DNA of 64,000 nucleotides from Mariniplasma anaerobium (lineage in GTDB: Bacteria; Bacillota_I; Bacilli_A; Acholeplasmatales; Acholeplasmataceae), in assembly GCF_016865445.1 (NCBI RefSeq), contig NZ_AP024412.1:1674001-1738000 (forward strand). The letters run 5' to 3'. Position numbers and translations under genes: made by a program. Numbering within the stretch: position 1 is the first letter of the stretch; each line of letters starts with the position of its first letter. The notes under the pieces are model-generated. The model searched no databases. It saw only the letters and a program-made list of their open reading frames with translations, and was not told the DNA's origin. Positions 9,496 through 20,100 of this stretch are shown here, piece after piece.

Positions 9496-11220
9496 TTATA
9501 TTGCCCTTTCTTTTGGAATGCTTAATCTAAAAATAGTTTTTTCATCAAGTTCGCTCTCTATAATAAAATCAAAAGTTTCACCATAGTAAATTTTCAAGCG
9601 TTGATATACGTTTCTTAATCCGATGCTCTTACTTAATTGTCCGAATTTAATACTTTGATATAACTCATCTATTGTTTCATCTGGAATTCCATATCCATCA
9701 TCTTCGACTTCTAAAATAAGTCTATCATCTTTAGTAAATGCACGTATCGTAATCATCCCTGAATTGTATTCAGTATTAATGCCATGATATATCGCATTTT
9801 CTATTAATGGTTGAAGACTAAGTTTGACGACTTTATATGCTAAAACTTCATCTTCGACTTCAAATTTAAAATCAAATTTATCATTATATCTTATTTTTTG
9901 AATGAGTAAATAATTTCTTGCATGTTCTAATTCTTCTTTTAGTAATATAATGTTTTCTCCTCGAGAAATGGAAATGCGGAAGAACTTAGATAATGCAACA
10001 ACCATTTCAACAACTTTATCATTTAATTTATTTTCAGATAAATAAACAATTGAGTCTAATGTGTTATATAAAAAATGAGGATTGATTTGATTTTGTAAAG
10101 TTTGAAATTCAGTTTTTCGTTTTTCTTTTTGTTCTGTAAGTACTTTTTCCATCAAGGATCGTATCTCTTCAATCATCGCATTAAAACTATGCGCAAGGAC
10201 GATAACTTCTTTTTGTCCTGATATCTCAATAGATTGATAAAAGTCACCAGACTCAATTAATTGCATATGATCTTTCAATCTGTTAATTGGCTTACTAATG
10301 CCGTTTGCAATCAAAGAGGTTACTACAAGTGTTACAGCCAATGTAGAGATAGTAATCACAACTAAAATGATTAAATTTTGTCTTTCAGTTTGATCAATAA
10401 GTTCAGTATTAATAAATGTCGCAAGCACCCATCTTGTATCTTGAAGTGTATTTGCGTTTACATACATGCTAAGTCCATTAATAGTAACACTTTGTCCGCG
10501 GAAAATATCTCTTGCAATTGATAAACTTTCACATTGATTGGTTTGACAGTCTTCTAAATCAGAATAGATTAAAGTATCATCATCATTTAAGATAACAATA
10601 TGCCCACCTTCACCTAAATTTGTCGTTTCAGTTAGTTGAATGATGCTTGATGTATTAATATCAACAACTAAAATTGCACTAGATTTTACACCAGCTACAT
10701 AATAATCAACGATCTTAGTTACAGTAATCACTTCAGCATTAGAATTTTTTAAAATATCTTGTGGATGTGGAGAACTAAAATGATAAATCAAATCCACACT
10801 AATAACATCTAAATACCAATCTTTTTGTGTGATATCATCATCTGTAATATCTTTAAAGGAACTATTGACGATTTCGCGTCCCGCAAAATCAACTAAAACA
10901 ATAGTTTCAATATCTGTTTGAACATCTGCTGCTTGTGAATAAATATCTTCTAACAAATAGTTTTCATTTTTAAGACCATGTTCAATTGTTTTTTGTTGAA
11001 TATAATCTGCTGTATCAATTACTGAAGCTATATAATTTTCGAAGTTTAAAATAATTTGTTTGTTAATTTCTTCTGATGATGTTTCACCAAGTTCTTGTGT
11101 CGTTCTTTGATAATTTACAAATGTCAAATATGAAGATGCCATTAAAGTGATCATTACAATTAAGACTGTTGGAATTAATATACTACTTCGTATGGAAGCA
11201 TTCTTAAATATATTACGCAT
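9496..11220 (-). CDS. Sensor histidine kinase, LytS/YesM type
   Basis: The 574-residue membrane kinase has TM1 at about 13-34, an extracellular dCache-like region (about 35-280), TM2 at about 282-305, HAMP at about 306-358, a His_kinase domain with NQINPHFLYNTLD (phospho-His at 382) and a C-terminal HATPase with ENAIYHGI and DDGYGIP. It overlaps the response regulator gene by 8 nt, showing translational coupling. It should phosphorylate that regulator on sensing sugar, possibly via the lipoprotein encoded just after it. The ribosome binding site is weak, as expected for a coupled start. Confidence 0.93.
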   Translation of the reverse strand: MRNIFKNASIRSSILIPTVLIVMITLMASSYLTFVNYQRTTQELGETSSEEINKQIILNFENYIASVIDTADYIQQKTIEHGLKNENYLLEDIYSQAADVQTDIETIVLVDFAGREIVNSSFKDITDDDITQKDWYLDVISVDLIYHFSSPHPQDILKNSNAEVITVTKIVDYYVAGVKSSAILVVDINTSSIIQLTETTNLGEGGHIVILNDDDTLIYSDLEDCQTNQCESLSIARDIFRGQSVTINGLSMYVNANTLQDTRWVLATFINTELIDQTERQNLIILVVITISTLAVTLVVTSLIANGISKPINRLKDHMQLIESGDFYQSIEISGQKEVIVLAHSFNAMIEEIRSLMEKVLTEQKEKRKTEFQTLQNQINPHFLYNTLDSIVYLSENKLNDKVVEMVVALSKFFRISISRGENIILLKEELEHARNYLLIQKIRYNDKFDFKFEVEDEVLAYKVVKLSLQPLIENAIYHGINTEYNSGMITIRAFTKDDRLILEVEDDGYGIPDETIDELYQSIKFGQLSKSIGLRNVYQRLKIYYGETFDFIIESELDEKTIFRLSIPKERAI

Positions 11221-12799
11221 TAGTTCTAAACTCTTTCGGGCTTATACCCTCATATTTTTTAAAACTATGACTGAAATAATAGACTTCATTATAACCAACC
11301 ATTTTTGCAATATTGACGATTTTCTCATTTGAAAATCTTAATAACTCTTTTGCTTTTTCCATACGATATTTAATTAATTCCTTATTAAATGTCACACCTT
11401 TTTGTTTTTTCAATAACATACTTAAATAAGATACACTTATATTTAATTCATTTGTTATCGTTTCTAAAGAAATATTTGAATCTGTATAATTTTTTTCAAT
11501 ATAATTATAAACTTCTTCTACAATCTTTTCTGTTTTATCTACTTGTGATTTAATATTCTTTTTTCTCATATTTAAAATCGCATTATAAATATATGCTTGT
11601 AGTTCTTTAACATCATTTATTTTGAGCATTTCTTCAATGATATTTCCTTTGATAACATCAGAGACATCAACGTTAATTGAAGCAGCAAAGTTAATTAAAC
11701 TATTTGCTAGCTTAATAATAATCAATTGGGGATCTAAAATATATTGTTTCTTCTTTTGTGATGAAAGATCTAAAATTTTGGATATATTCTCTTGAATCTC
11801 TTCCTTTTCACCGTATTTTAAAACATATTCAAATTCAGTTAATGCTGATTCATCAATTAAAATATGTTTGTATTCTTTTTCTTCAATATCATTATAATAT
11901 ACGATTTGTCCCATATTAAAGTATTTAGAATGTCTTAATGCTTTTTCGCTTTCACGATATGCATTTGGATATAAATAAAACTCATGAATAATTTTAGATA
12001 TACCGATATCTAAAGTTGTCTGGCGATATTCTTCTGCATATTTAATGATTTCATATAACTCTGAATCAATATCTGATTCATTCTTAATGCTTGAATCTTC
12101 TAAGAGAAAAACGACACCTTCTGGAATCAAAAAGTGATGATTATATGTAAAGTTTTTAAATACTTTTTCAACTAAGCTACCTATGAAGACTTTTGTTTCT
12201 TCTGATGTATTAATATCAGCATTAATATCAAAACCAATCATTCCAACTAAATAATTGCCTCGATCTAAATTGATACCATATTGTTCTAAATGAGAAATAT
12301 CATTTTTATTTAATGCGCCTTTATATCGATAACTACTTAAATATGAATTAATAAGCATAGGAATAGATTCATTATACTTTTGATGGATTAATTGTGATTT
12401 TGATAAAAAATCGAATTCTTGATCTAAAGAAATTTTTAAGTTCTCTAAAAAAACGTCAATATCTTCACTAGTTACTGGCTTCATTAAATAACTAACGACT
12501 TTTAATTCAATCGCTTTATATGCATAATCAAATTCATCGTATCCAGAAATAAATGCTACTTTTGTGGTTGGATAATCACGTCTTATAATACGCGCTAACT
12601 CAATACCATTAATAAACGGCATTTTGATATCAGTCAAAACAACATGTGGTTTATATTTTTCAATAAGTTCTAAAGCATCATATCCATTGCCTGCTTTACC
12701 AACTACTTCAAAACCACTTTGAGGATTTATTTTCGATAAAATTCTCCCACGAACATCATCTTCATCATCAACTAATATCATTCGATAATTATCACTCAT
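11213..12799 (-). CDS. Response regulator with AraC-type DNA-binding domain (YesN type)
   Basis: The 528-residue protein begins with a receiver domain: acidic pocket D11/D12, phospho-acceptor D57 in VLTDIKMP, conserved Lys at about 107 in LMKP. A long middle region follows, then a C-terminal AraC/XylS double helix-turn-helix (about 425-528, ending in MVGYNEVYYFSHSFKKYEG and SPKEF). It is the first gene of the unit with the kinase and the sugar-binding lipoprotein, with an AGGTG site. The likely target is the adjacent mgl-type operon; this is inferred from proximity. Confidence 0.93.
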   Translation of the reverse strand: MSDNYRMILVDDEDDVRGRILSKINPQSGFEVVGKAGNGYDALELIEKYKPHVVLTDIKMPFINGIELARIIRRDYPTTKVAFISGYDEFDYAYKAIELKVVSYLMKPVTSEDIDVFLENLKISLDQEFDFLSKSQLIHQKYNESIPMLINSYLSSYRYKGALNKNDISHLEQYGINLDRGNYLVGMIGFDINADINTSEETKVFIGSLVEKVFKNFTYNHHFLIPEGVVFLLEDSSIKNESDIDSELYEIIKYAEEYRQTTLDIGISKIIHEFYLYPNAYRESEKALRHSKYFNMGQIVYYNDIEEKEYKHILIDESALTEFEYVLKYGEKEEIQENISKILDLSSQKKKQYILDPQLIIIKLANSLINFAASINVDVSDVIKGNIIEEMLKINDVKELQAYIYNAILNMRKKNIKSQVDKTEKIVEEVYNYIEKNYTDSNISLETITNELNISVSYLSMLLKKQKGVTFNKELIKYRMEKAKELLRFSNEKIVNIAKMVGYNEVYYFSHSFKKYEGISPKEFRTNA

Positions 12800-12976
12800 A
12801 AATTCACCTACTTAACTTATTTAAAAACTTCTATTTTATAATATTAACTTTATTGCTAGTTCTTAATTCTACCTTTGTAATAATTATAACATGTTTGAAC
12901 ACATCTATTATGATAAATTAACACAAACATAGAGTTCTATAAATCTTATAGATAACTATACTTATTCACTTAGTAT

Positions 12977-13012
12977 AAAAAGAAAATAACAAAAGTTAAA
13001 AAACTCTTGTTA
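12977..13012 (-). terminator. Terminator downstream of the decayed sensor/GGDEF pair
   Basis: TAACAAAAGT (12987-12996) pairs with ACTCTTGTTA (13003-13012) with one mismatch. On the minus strand the stem runs into TTTTCTTTTT. It follows the remnants at 13047-14610. The rest of 12800-13046 shows no gene. Confidence 0.6.
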
Positions 13013-13046
13013 CTCTCTATTATTGATTTATACCTTTAAATAATAG

Positions 13047-13592
13047 TTATGTAAAAAGGATGGTGGCTAAAGATAGGCTGTCCATAATAGCTAATTTTTT
13101 TAATAAGTCATTATAACGTTTTAACTCAGAATTTTGTTTTTCTATTAGGCGTCTTGAATTTTAAAGTTCATTGTTTAGTTTAGTAATTTCGTTATAAACT
13201 CCAGAATCATTAAGTTGCATTTGCTTACGTAACACTCTGAGTTCATTTAAATTAGCATTATTGAAACTAATAAGGTCTTCAAGGATTTCTTCGACATGAT
13301 GTTGATCTTGTATGCCAAAAACATACATATGGGTCTTTGATTTATATCCATTTAAAAAGAACGGCATCTTTTTATTCTTATCTGTCATTTCGATGCGATG
13401 ATTAAATGAAACTGACTTTTCTTTTATATCGTTTAAAAACACCTCACATGATTTTTCATATGCTGGATCTACATATTTAAATAGTAATTCATTTTCTTTA
13501 AAAATTTTTATAGATTTAGTTTGATATATTTTTTGAATTTGATATGTATCATCAAGTATTGCAAAAAAACCTTCTATAATATTAGGATTCAT
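13047..13592 (-). pseudogene. Diguanylate cyclase remnant (PAS-like plus coiled coil, GGDEF lost)
   Basis: From the ATG at 13592 an open stretch of 143 residues encodes a PAS-like sensor domain and a helix ending in a TAA at 13161. Reading on in the same frame gives more coiled coil and then LLKKLAIMDSL, the usual entrance to a GGDEF domain (LAxxDxLTGLxNRR), before a second stop at 13047. The catalytic domain is absent. The start overlaps the end of the B12-sensor pseudogene, so they formed one operon. The GGDEF identification rests on the short entrance motif plus the coiled coil. Confidence 0.65.
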
Positions 13593-14610
13593 GAGCTGTT
13601 CCTACGAGAGTATTGCCTAAATCTACAGCCAATTGTGCATTTAAAGCAAATCCATCAGCATTGATCTTTTTCCACAAATCAGGTGAACCGTTGAAAACTC
13701 GACCTCCAACAATCACTTTAACATGTTGAAGTTGTTGATCGTTTCGAATCTCTCAAATGATTTGTTGGACATCATCTAACTGCATTGCCGTTGTTAAAGA
13801 TATAGCTAGTAAATCAACAGAATTAAGTTTTAGCTCTTTAATGATTTCAGAAACAGGAAGATTAGATCCAATGAAAAATGTATCCCATCCATCCATTTCA
13901 AAAAAATCTGCAACCATTCTCATCCCAATCTCATGGAGTTCGTTTCCAACACATACAGCAACCATCGCATGTGTCCCTTCCATTCTTTCTTCAAAAATGC
14001 TTGAATACATTTTACCAATAATTTGTTGAATAAGCGCTGTGATATAATGTTCTTTTGCAACTGTAATTTTTCTATGCTGCCATAAAACACCAACTTTATA
14101 TAACGTTGGTTGTAAAAGTTTAAGATAAACCTCTTTAGGTCCAAATTCTTACATATAATCCATTACATATTTTTCAGCTAAATTACTTTTCATATTTACA
14201 AGATAATTTAAAAAAATATCATCTTCTATTTCTTCTATAAATAAATCATTATAAGAATCTTCATATACAACACAACCTTTACGAAAAACGTCTAACATAT
14301 CAAGATTTGATTGATCTAAAAACTCTAGAAGTTCTTGTTCAATCAAATAAAACACTTCTTTCATTTTGATCATATTAAAACCCAAATGTTTTCCTAAATC
14401 ACCAAACCATTGCATAAAATTAGTAAAAATCGCTTCATCTTGAAATTCATAAGAAGTTCCAAGATATTCAAACATATATGAAACATCTTCCTTATACTTG
14501 AATTCCATTGCTATAATTGTCGGATTTTTTTCTAAATCTTTTGCATAAATCAAATCACTTAAAATATGACGTTGATTTATAAGTCTCTTACCAACTAAAA
14601 GGTTTTCCAT
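13582..14610 (-). pseudogene. Cobalamin-binding sensor protein with two in-frame stops
   Basis: The reading frame from the ATG at 14610 (AAGGAG site) is interrupted by TAA at 14149-14151 and TGA at 13753-13755 but is otherwise open to 13582 without a frameshift. After the first stop come a four-helix cap with W-x9-EH (WQHRKITVAKEH) and a Rossmann domain with ELHEIG (E/D-x-H-x-x-G), the SISL segment, and VIVGG. These are the hallmarks of B12-binding modules such as CarH. The N-terminal 150 residues are an unassigned helical domain. Both stops fall inside conserved regions, so the gene is most likely inactive, and recently so. Confidence 0.8.
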
Positions 14611-14632
14611 AATTTTTCTCCTTTATAATTCT

Positions 14633-14908
14633 TTAAAATATTTTAATGTACACATTGAGAAAATAAATAGCAACACCAAACAATATTGTAAATACTGGAA
14701 CTAAGATGATAAACTTCTTTTTCTGTGTTTTGTGATGAAATGTTTTCATCCCTAGAAATGAACCTATTCCTCCGCCAATTATAGAAAAAGTTAATAAAAC
14801 ACTTTCTTTAATTCTCCACTTTTGTCTAATCGCTTTTCTTTTATCAATCCCAAAGAAAATGAATGCTAATAAATTGATTAAAACTAAATAGCCAATAAAT
14901 AATTCCAT
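14633..14908 (-). CDS. DUF1294 small membrane protein
   Basis: The 91-residue protein has three hydrophobic segments. The central motif (FFGIDKRKA, then the helix with GGGIGSFLGMKTFHHKT) matches DUF1294, a widespread family of unknown function. It has an AAGGAG site and lies 15 bp downstream of the HD-GYP gene, so the two may be co-transcribed. Confidence 0.85.
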   Translation of the reverse strand: MELFIGYLVLINLLAFIFFGIDKRKAIRQKWRIKESVLLTFSIIGGGIGSFLGMKTFHHKTQKKKFIILVPVFTILFGVAIYFLNVYIKIF

Positions 14909-14923
14909 TGAGATCTCCTTATT

Positions 14924-16165
14924 TTAATTAGACTTTAATTTAATGAATATTTTAGAAATAATAGGATCAAAATGTTTGCCTATACCTTGTGCTATAATCT
15001 CTAAGCTTTTTTCTTTTGAAAATGCTGGCTTATATGGTCTTTCACTAATGAGTGCATCATATACATCCACAACTGCAACAATACGTGCAGCAAGCGGTAT
15101 TTCATTTCCTTTTAATCCTTCTGGATATCCCCTTCCATCCCATCTTTCATGATGAGATTTCGAAATTTGTAAACCTAAAGTAATAAACATATTATCCTTA
15201 TAATCTTTTTCTATTTCTTTTAACATCTCATAGCCTTTAGTTGTATGTGTCTTTATCACTTCAAATTCTTCTTTCGTTAACTGACCCGGTTTATTTAATA
15301 TCATATCAGAAATTGCAATTTTCCCGATATCATGTAAAGAACTAGACAACATAATCGTATCTAAAAATTCTTTTTTTACTAAGTTATTGTTTTCATAAAT
15401 TGAGTTAGGAAGTTTTTTAGCTAATAAATAAGAGAGTTTACTTACTCTGTTGATATGATTTCCCGTTAATAAATCTCTTGACTCAGCAAGCTTTGCTAGC
15501 GTGATGATTGTCGCAGTGTGATAATTTTTTGTATCTTCATATTGTTTATATATTTGTTTTTCTAAGACTATTTTTTCACCCATAATTAATGATTCTTGAT
15601 AAAAATGATTTAATCTATATTGCTCAAAATATCGCGATCCAACAACTCCAATAAAACAAAAAGAAGAATAAAATATTAAGTTTTCTATAATTACTCCAAT
15701 GTTAATATCGCTAAATAAAATAGTAAGCATTAAAAAGGAAAAAAGAAGGAGTCCAGCAGTAATTGAAGAATATATTGTTCTTAATCTTAATAAAAAGAAA
15801 TTCAAAGCAAAAACAAGAAACAATCCACCATAATAATAATTTGGTTCCTTAATTGTAATAATCATAAGAATTATCCCAAGTCCAGCAAGATAAGTTAAAG
15901 CCATTAAAACATACTGATATATGTATCTAAAACTTTTATGAAATGAGTAAAAAAAGCCCATTAAGACTAAAGGGACTACTAAAATAAATCTAATTTTTAA
16001 AAAATATGGAACGTATTGAGGGTAAAAATTAAAATCAATGATTGTAAATAGAGCGTATAAAAGTGTACCAAGTAGTAAAACAGGTCTTATATATTTAAGA
16101 TCTTTTTTAAACGCATAGTCTTTATACTTTTCTTTTTCTATATCTCTCATATGTATATTAGTCAT
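14924..16165 (-). CDS. Membrane HD-GYP domain protein, probable cyclic-di-GMP phosphodiesterase
   Basis: The 413-residue protein has six hydrophobic segments within residues 28-178, a short coiled linker, and an HD-GYP domain. H278-D279 with GK form the HD motif; HHERWDGRGYP at 338-348 carries the GYP signature. This family hydrolyses c-di-GMP with a bi- or trinuclear metal site. All visible metal ligands are present. The membrane part resembles an unclassified 6-TM sensor. No active GGDEF protein is seen in the window; the neighbouring one is decayed. Confidence 0.9.
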   Translation of the reverse strand: MTNIHMRDIEKEKYKDYAFKKDLKYIRPVLLLGTLLYALFTIIDFNFYPQYVPYFLKIRFILVVPLVLMGFFYSFHKSFRYIYQYVLMALTYLAGLGIILMIITIKEPNYYYGGLFLVFALNFFLLRLRTIYSSITAGLLLFSFLMLTILFSDINIGVIIENLIFYSSFCFIGVVGSRYFEQYRLNHFYQESLIMGEKIVLEKQIYKQYEDTKNYHTATIITLAKLAESRDLLTGNHINRVSKLSYLLAKKLPNSIYENNNLVKKEFLDTIMLSSSLHDIGKIAISDMILNKPGQLTKEEFEVIKTHTTKGYEMLKEIEKDYKDNMFITLGLQISKSHHERWDGRGYPEGLKGNEIPLAARIVAVVDVYDALISERPYKPAFSKEKSLEIIAQGIGKHFDPIISKIFIKLKSN

Positions 16166-16336
16166 ATGATCTCCCTTTAATAATAATAGAATAGAATTAA
16201 TTCTATCGTCGTAAATAAAAGCCTCTACATTAATAATACATGATTAAATTATTTATTTAATTACATTTTTCTTACTTAAACTTAAAATTCACTTAATTTG
16301 GTGTAAAAACGCTGATATATACCATTATTATAGTAT

Positions 16337-16372
16337 AAAAAAGAGATAATCGTTCATGATTATCTCTTTTTT
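16337..16372 (-). terminator. Terminator of the cytochrome-b5-like lipoprotein gene
   Basis: AAAAAAGAGATAATC (16337-16351) pairs perfectly with GATTATCTCTTTTTT (16358-16372), a 15-bp stem whose end forms the T-run in either direction. It lies about 50 bp past the lipoprotein stop. The rest of 16166-16423 shows nothing I can name. Confidence 0.85.
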
Positions 16373-16423
16373 GTATTTAGTTATATGTAACTTTTATAAA
16401 TGCTGTAATTTATTTTATGTTCA

Positions 16424-16996
16424 CTATTCCATTAATTCTCCAATGATTTCTAATTCATCCAAAAGACTTAATGCATGTGGTGAGACTGCAAATACAGTTG
16501 TTACATCAGTACCTGCAACTGCTCCATTATGTGTACTACTTCCCCATTCATCTGTCACATCATAAATGATTCCATCTACTGCAATATATGCTTTATTACC
16601 ATTTTTACCATCATAAGCTAAAAGTTCATCAAGTGTATAATAAACTGTTAAATCTTCAGAAAGAACGATATTGCCTACAATTTCTAAATCAGCTAAGACA
16701 GATTCGCCATGAGGTGCACCCATGATTGCATCAGTCGCATCACTACCGGCTAGAACTCCATTATGTTCTCCGTTTACCCACTCATCAGTAACATCATAGA
16801 TAACACCTTGTACGACAACGTATGCTAAGTTTCCATTTAATCCATTAAATTCAGCTACTTGCTCAATAGTTAGATATAATAACTCATCTTGATTATTGTT
16901 TGATCCTCCATCATCTAAATAATTTTCATCATTAGAGCATGCTAACAGTGCGATAGATAAAATGATCAATAAGAGGATAAAGCTTGTTTTTTTCAT
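16424..16996 (-). CDS. Lipoprotein with two cytochrome-b5-like domains
   Basis: The 190-residue protein has a signal peptide with lipobox LLAC and a short acidic linker, then two copies of a domain of about 70 residues. Each contains a Leu-rich start (LTIEQVAEF / YTLDELLAY), a YVVVQG or YIAVDG strand, IYDVTDEW, then HNG and a helix ending at a second His (PHGES / SPHALS). This is the cytochrome b5-like heme/steroid-binding fold; HNG stands where HPGG stands in cytochrome b5. It would sit on the outer face of the membrane. Heme binding and an electron-transfer role are possible but unproven. Confidence 0.8.
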   Translation of the reverse strand: MKKTSFILLLIILSIALLACSNDENYLDDGGSNNNQDELLYLTIEQVAEFNGLNGNLAYVVVQGVIYDVTDEWVNGEHNGVLAGSDATDAIMGAPHGESVLADLEIVGNIVLSEDLTVYYTLDELLAYDGKNGNKAYIAVDGIIYDVTDEWGSSTHNGAVAGTDVTTVFAVSPHALSLLDELEIIGELME

Positions 16997-17112
16997 ATAA
17001 TCAACTCCTTTTATATATTGTATCTAAAAGATGATTTGTGTTCAAATTTTATGCACTAAATAAAAATTTGCAATATTCATTTCACATAAACAAATCAAAA
17101 ATAGTTTTTAAA

Positions 17113-17143
17113 TTGCGCTTTATGATAAAATAATATGTATAAT
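17113..17143 (+). promoter_or_regulatory. Probable promoter of the M6-type protease gene
   Basis: TATAAT at 17138-17143 lies downstream of TTGCGC at about 17113, with a long spacer. Transcription should begin near 17150. This argues against an ATG at 17148 as translation start. Confidence 0.4.
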
Positions 17144-17168
17144 ACTTATGAGAAAGAAGGTTGTGAAC

Positions 17169-20100
17169 ATGAGGAATCATAAATTTATAAAATTAATGTT
17201 TGTATTTATACTTATTTTGTTATTAAGTAGTTGTGAATATTTTCCTACAGTTCCTCCTACTGATTCAACTGATCCAACTGATCAAACTGATCCAACTGAT
17301 CCGATTGATATTACCGATACAACTTCTCCTATGATTACATTAACAGGAGATTCTACTATAACACTTAATGTAAATCAGAGTTATGAAGAACTTGGGGCAA
17401 CTTGTATCGATGATACGGATTCTACTTGCCAAATCGTCATTGATGATTCTAATATAGATACTTCTATTTTAGGCACCTATATGGTTTATTATGATGCGAC
17501 TGATGCAAATGGAAATATTGCTAATAGAGTATCTAGAACTGTTATCATCCAAGATGTAATTGCACCTATCATAACTTTACATGGTGAAGATACAATATTT
17601 TTAGATATAAGTGATACCTACATTGATTTAGGTGTAACATGCAGTGATAATTATGATTTAGTTTGTGATGTCACAATCGATGATAGTGCTGTCGATATGA
17701 CAACTATAGGTACATATATTGTTTACTATCATGCAGTTGATTCTAGTTCTAATGAAATGAATATAGAAAGAACTGTAATTGTTGAAGATCATAGTGATCG
17801 CATATTAATCATCCCAACCAATGATATCATCTATCATATGCTTAATGAAGCATGGACTTATCCAGCTTTTTATGTTCCTAGTATAGGTGATTATACTGCC
17901 CTAAGATATGATGAAGTAGACCCAACAACAGAAGGCATTTACGAAATGGTCTATGATATATCTGATGAGTTAGATAACACGTATAGTTTAGTTTACTATG
18001 TGTATGTAGTCTCCCAAATGCCTTTAGAAAAAGATGTTGTTGTTCTAGAAAATTTCTACTTTACCTATCCATCAATTTTCTTACAATTAGTTGTTTATGA
18101 TACTAATAATGATTTAATACTAGATGATCAAGAAATTTCTAATATAATCTCACTAGATTTAAGTCATCTTAACATTCAAGATATTGATTTTATTCAACAG
18201 TTTACTTCACTTGTCTCTCTAGATTTAAGTTATAACGATATCTATGATTTAGATTTTATGGATTCATTAGATCAACTCGAAGATCTCAACGTTGACACAA
18301 ATCATATAGATTATACCGATATAAGTGTACTAACAAATAATAACGTATTAAAATCTTTGAATTTATCAAACAATATTGTTCAAGATCTTTCATTTCTAGA
18401 TGGTTTGACACATCTAGAAAATCTAAATTTAAATAATAACATCATCTATGATTTATCTACTATTGGATCTCTACCATCTTTATTACTACTTGATGTCAGT
18501 GATAATCCAACTGATGATTTTGATGTTATTCTTAATTTTACAAACTTAGAATCCTTAAATATTGATCAAACAGAGATTATTGATATCACTGGTATTCAAG
18601 ATCTAGATGCTTTAGAATATTTAACTTTAAATCCAAATATCGAAGATTATTTTGATATAGATTATTTGTTTAATCTATCTGAATTAAACATTCCTAATTT
18701 TGATACTGATTTAGAATACTCGTATTTCTTTGATTATCTAGAATCATTTGGTATCACTGTAAATGTAAATTCTTTAACTGCTTTTGATACCATAAATCCA
18801 AATATCTTTCTTTATGATACATCTATAAACATTAATAGTGGAGAAACATTTGATTTTGATACTCTTGATTATTACATTTATGATGCAGATGATTTATATA
18901 TCTATGAAGGTTTAGTTCCTGACACATCTACATCTACACTATCTATAGGAAATCATATCATTATGTTAAGTTATACTGATTTAGATGGAAACACTTCTTC
19001 TGTTGAATTCAGCATTAATGTTATAGATACTTATGATTTAGGTAATATCGTTGTGTTTATTAGATTTGCGGATGAAACCACTTATGTGGCACCAAACACT
19101 TATACTTATTATTACGATTTATTTAACGGACAAACAAACTCATTAAAAGATTACTACTTAGAAGTATCTAATGAAACATATGAAATCGATACAGTATTTC
19201 CTTCAACTGACATTGTTTTTTATACCGACACATATGATAGAGGCTATTATCAACCGTATGATCGTTCAAAAAATAGAATCGGATATAGCACTGATAGCCA
19301 GAAACATGATAGGGAATATGCATTATTATCTAACTCAATTTATTGGTTAGAGGCTTCTGGATTAATAGATGAATCAGTTGTACTTGATTATAATAACGAT
19401 GGTAAAGTTGATGTTGTTACTTTCTTAGTTTCTGGACAAGTGGATGATTGGGCTGATTTAATTTGGCCTCACCAATACGCTTTTTATGACAGTTATGATG
19501 GTTATGGAGATTTCAGTAATGATGCTCCTTCAATCAATGGATCATACGTATTTGGATATACCTTCCAACTTATTGGAGATAGTTTAGAGGAAAGTGAGTA
19601 CTTTAATCTAGGTGTATTTTGTCATGAAATGTTCCATGTGATTAACGCAACGGATCTTTATCATTACTACTCAGATGATGATTTCAGTTCTGTTGGTAAT
19701 TGGGGTATCATGGATGCCACATCAGCCACTCCTTCTCATATGTTACTTTATATGAAAGAATACTATGGCGGTTGGGAACAAGATGACTTTAATGTATCAA
19801 CAGATGGCACATACACACTTAATGTTTCTACTTCTTTAACAGATAACTTAATCATCATTGATTTAGGATATTCAAATGAATATTTATACATAGAATATCG
19901 AACACAAACAGGTGAGTATGAAGTTAATCTACCTAATGAAGGTGTCATCATATACCGAGTTGATAAAGATTATGAAGGCGATGGTAATGTTGAAGGATAT
20001 TATAGCATAGATGATATTGGTTTAGACGAAGTGTTTGTCTTTAGACCACTCACATATGATTTATCGCTATATACTAATAATGACATCTACTATATCGTTG

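Noticed and set aside
13757-14144. Other-frame open stretches over the B12-sensor remnant
   Set aside because: The frame continuing the start at 14610 carries all B12-binding motifs; the other frames carry none.
13753-14151. TGA and TAA within the B12-sensor frame read as recoded codons
   Set aside because: Many genes end in TGA within ATGA or TTGA overlaps, so TGA is a stop here. The first interruption is TAA, which no relevant code reads through. Nonsense mutations are simpler.
17148-17168. ATG at 17148 as start of the large protease
   Set aside because: It coincides with the expected transcription start after TATAAT at 17138 and has no ribosome binding site, while the ATG at 17169 has AAGG at the right distance.
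17250-17330. Tandem DNA repeat coding for Asp-Pro-Thr units
   Set aside because: It is a short low-complexity linker after the lipobox of the protease, common in surface lipoproteins, not a separate repeat element.
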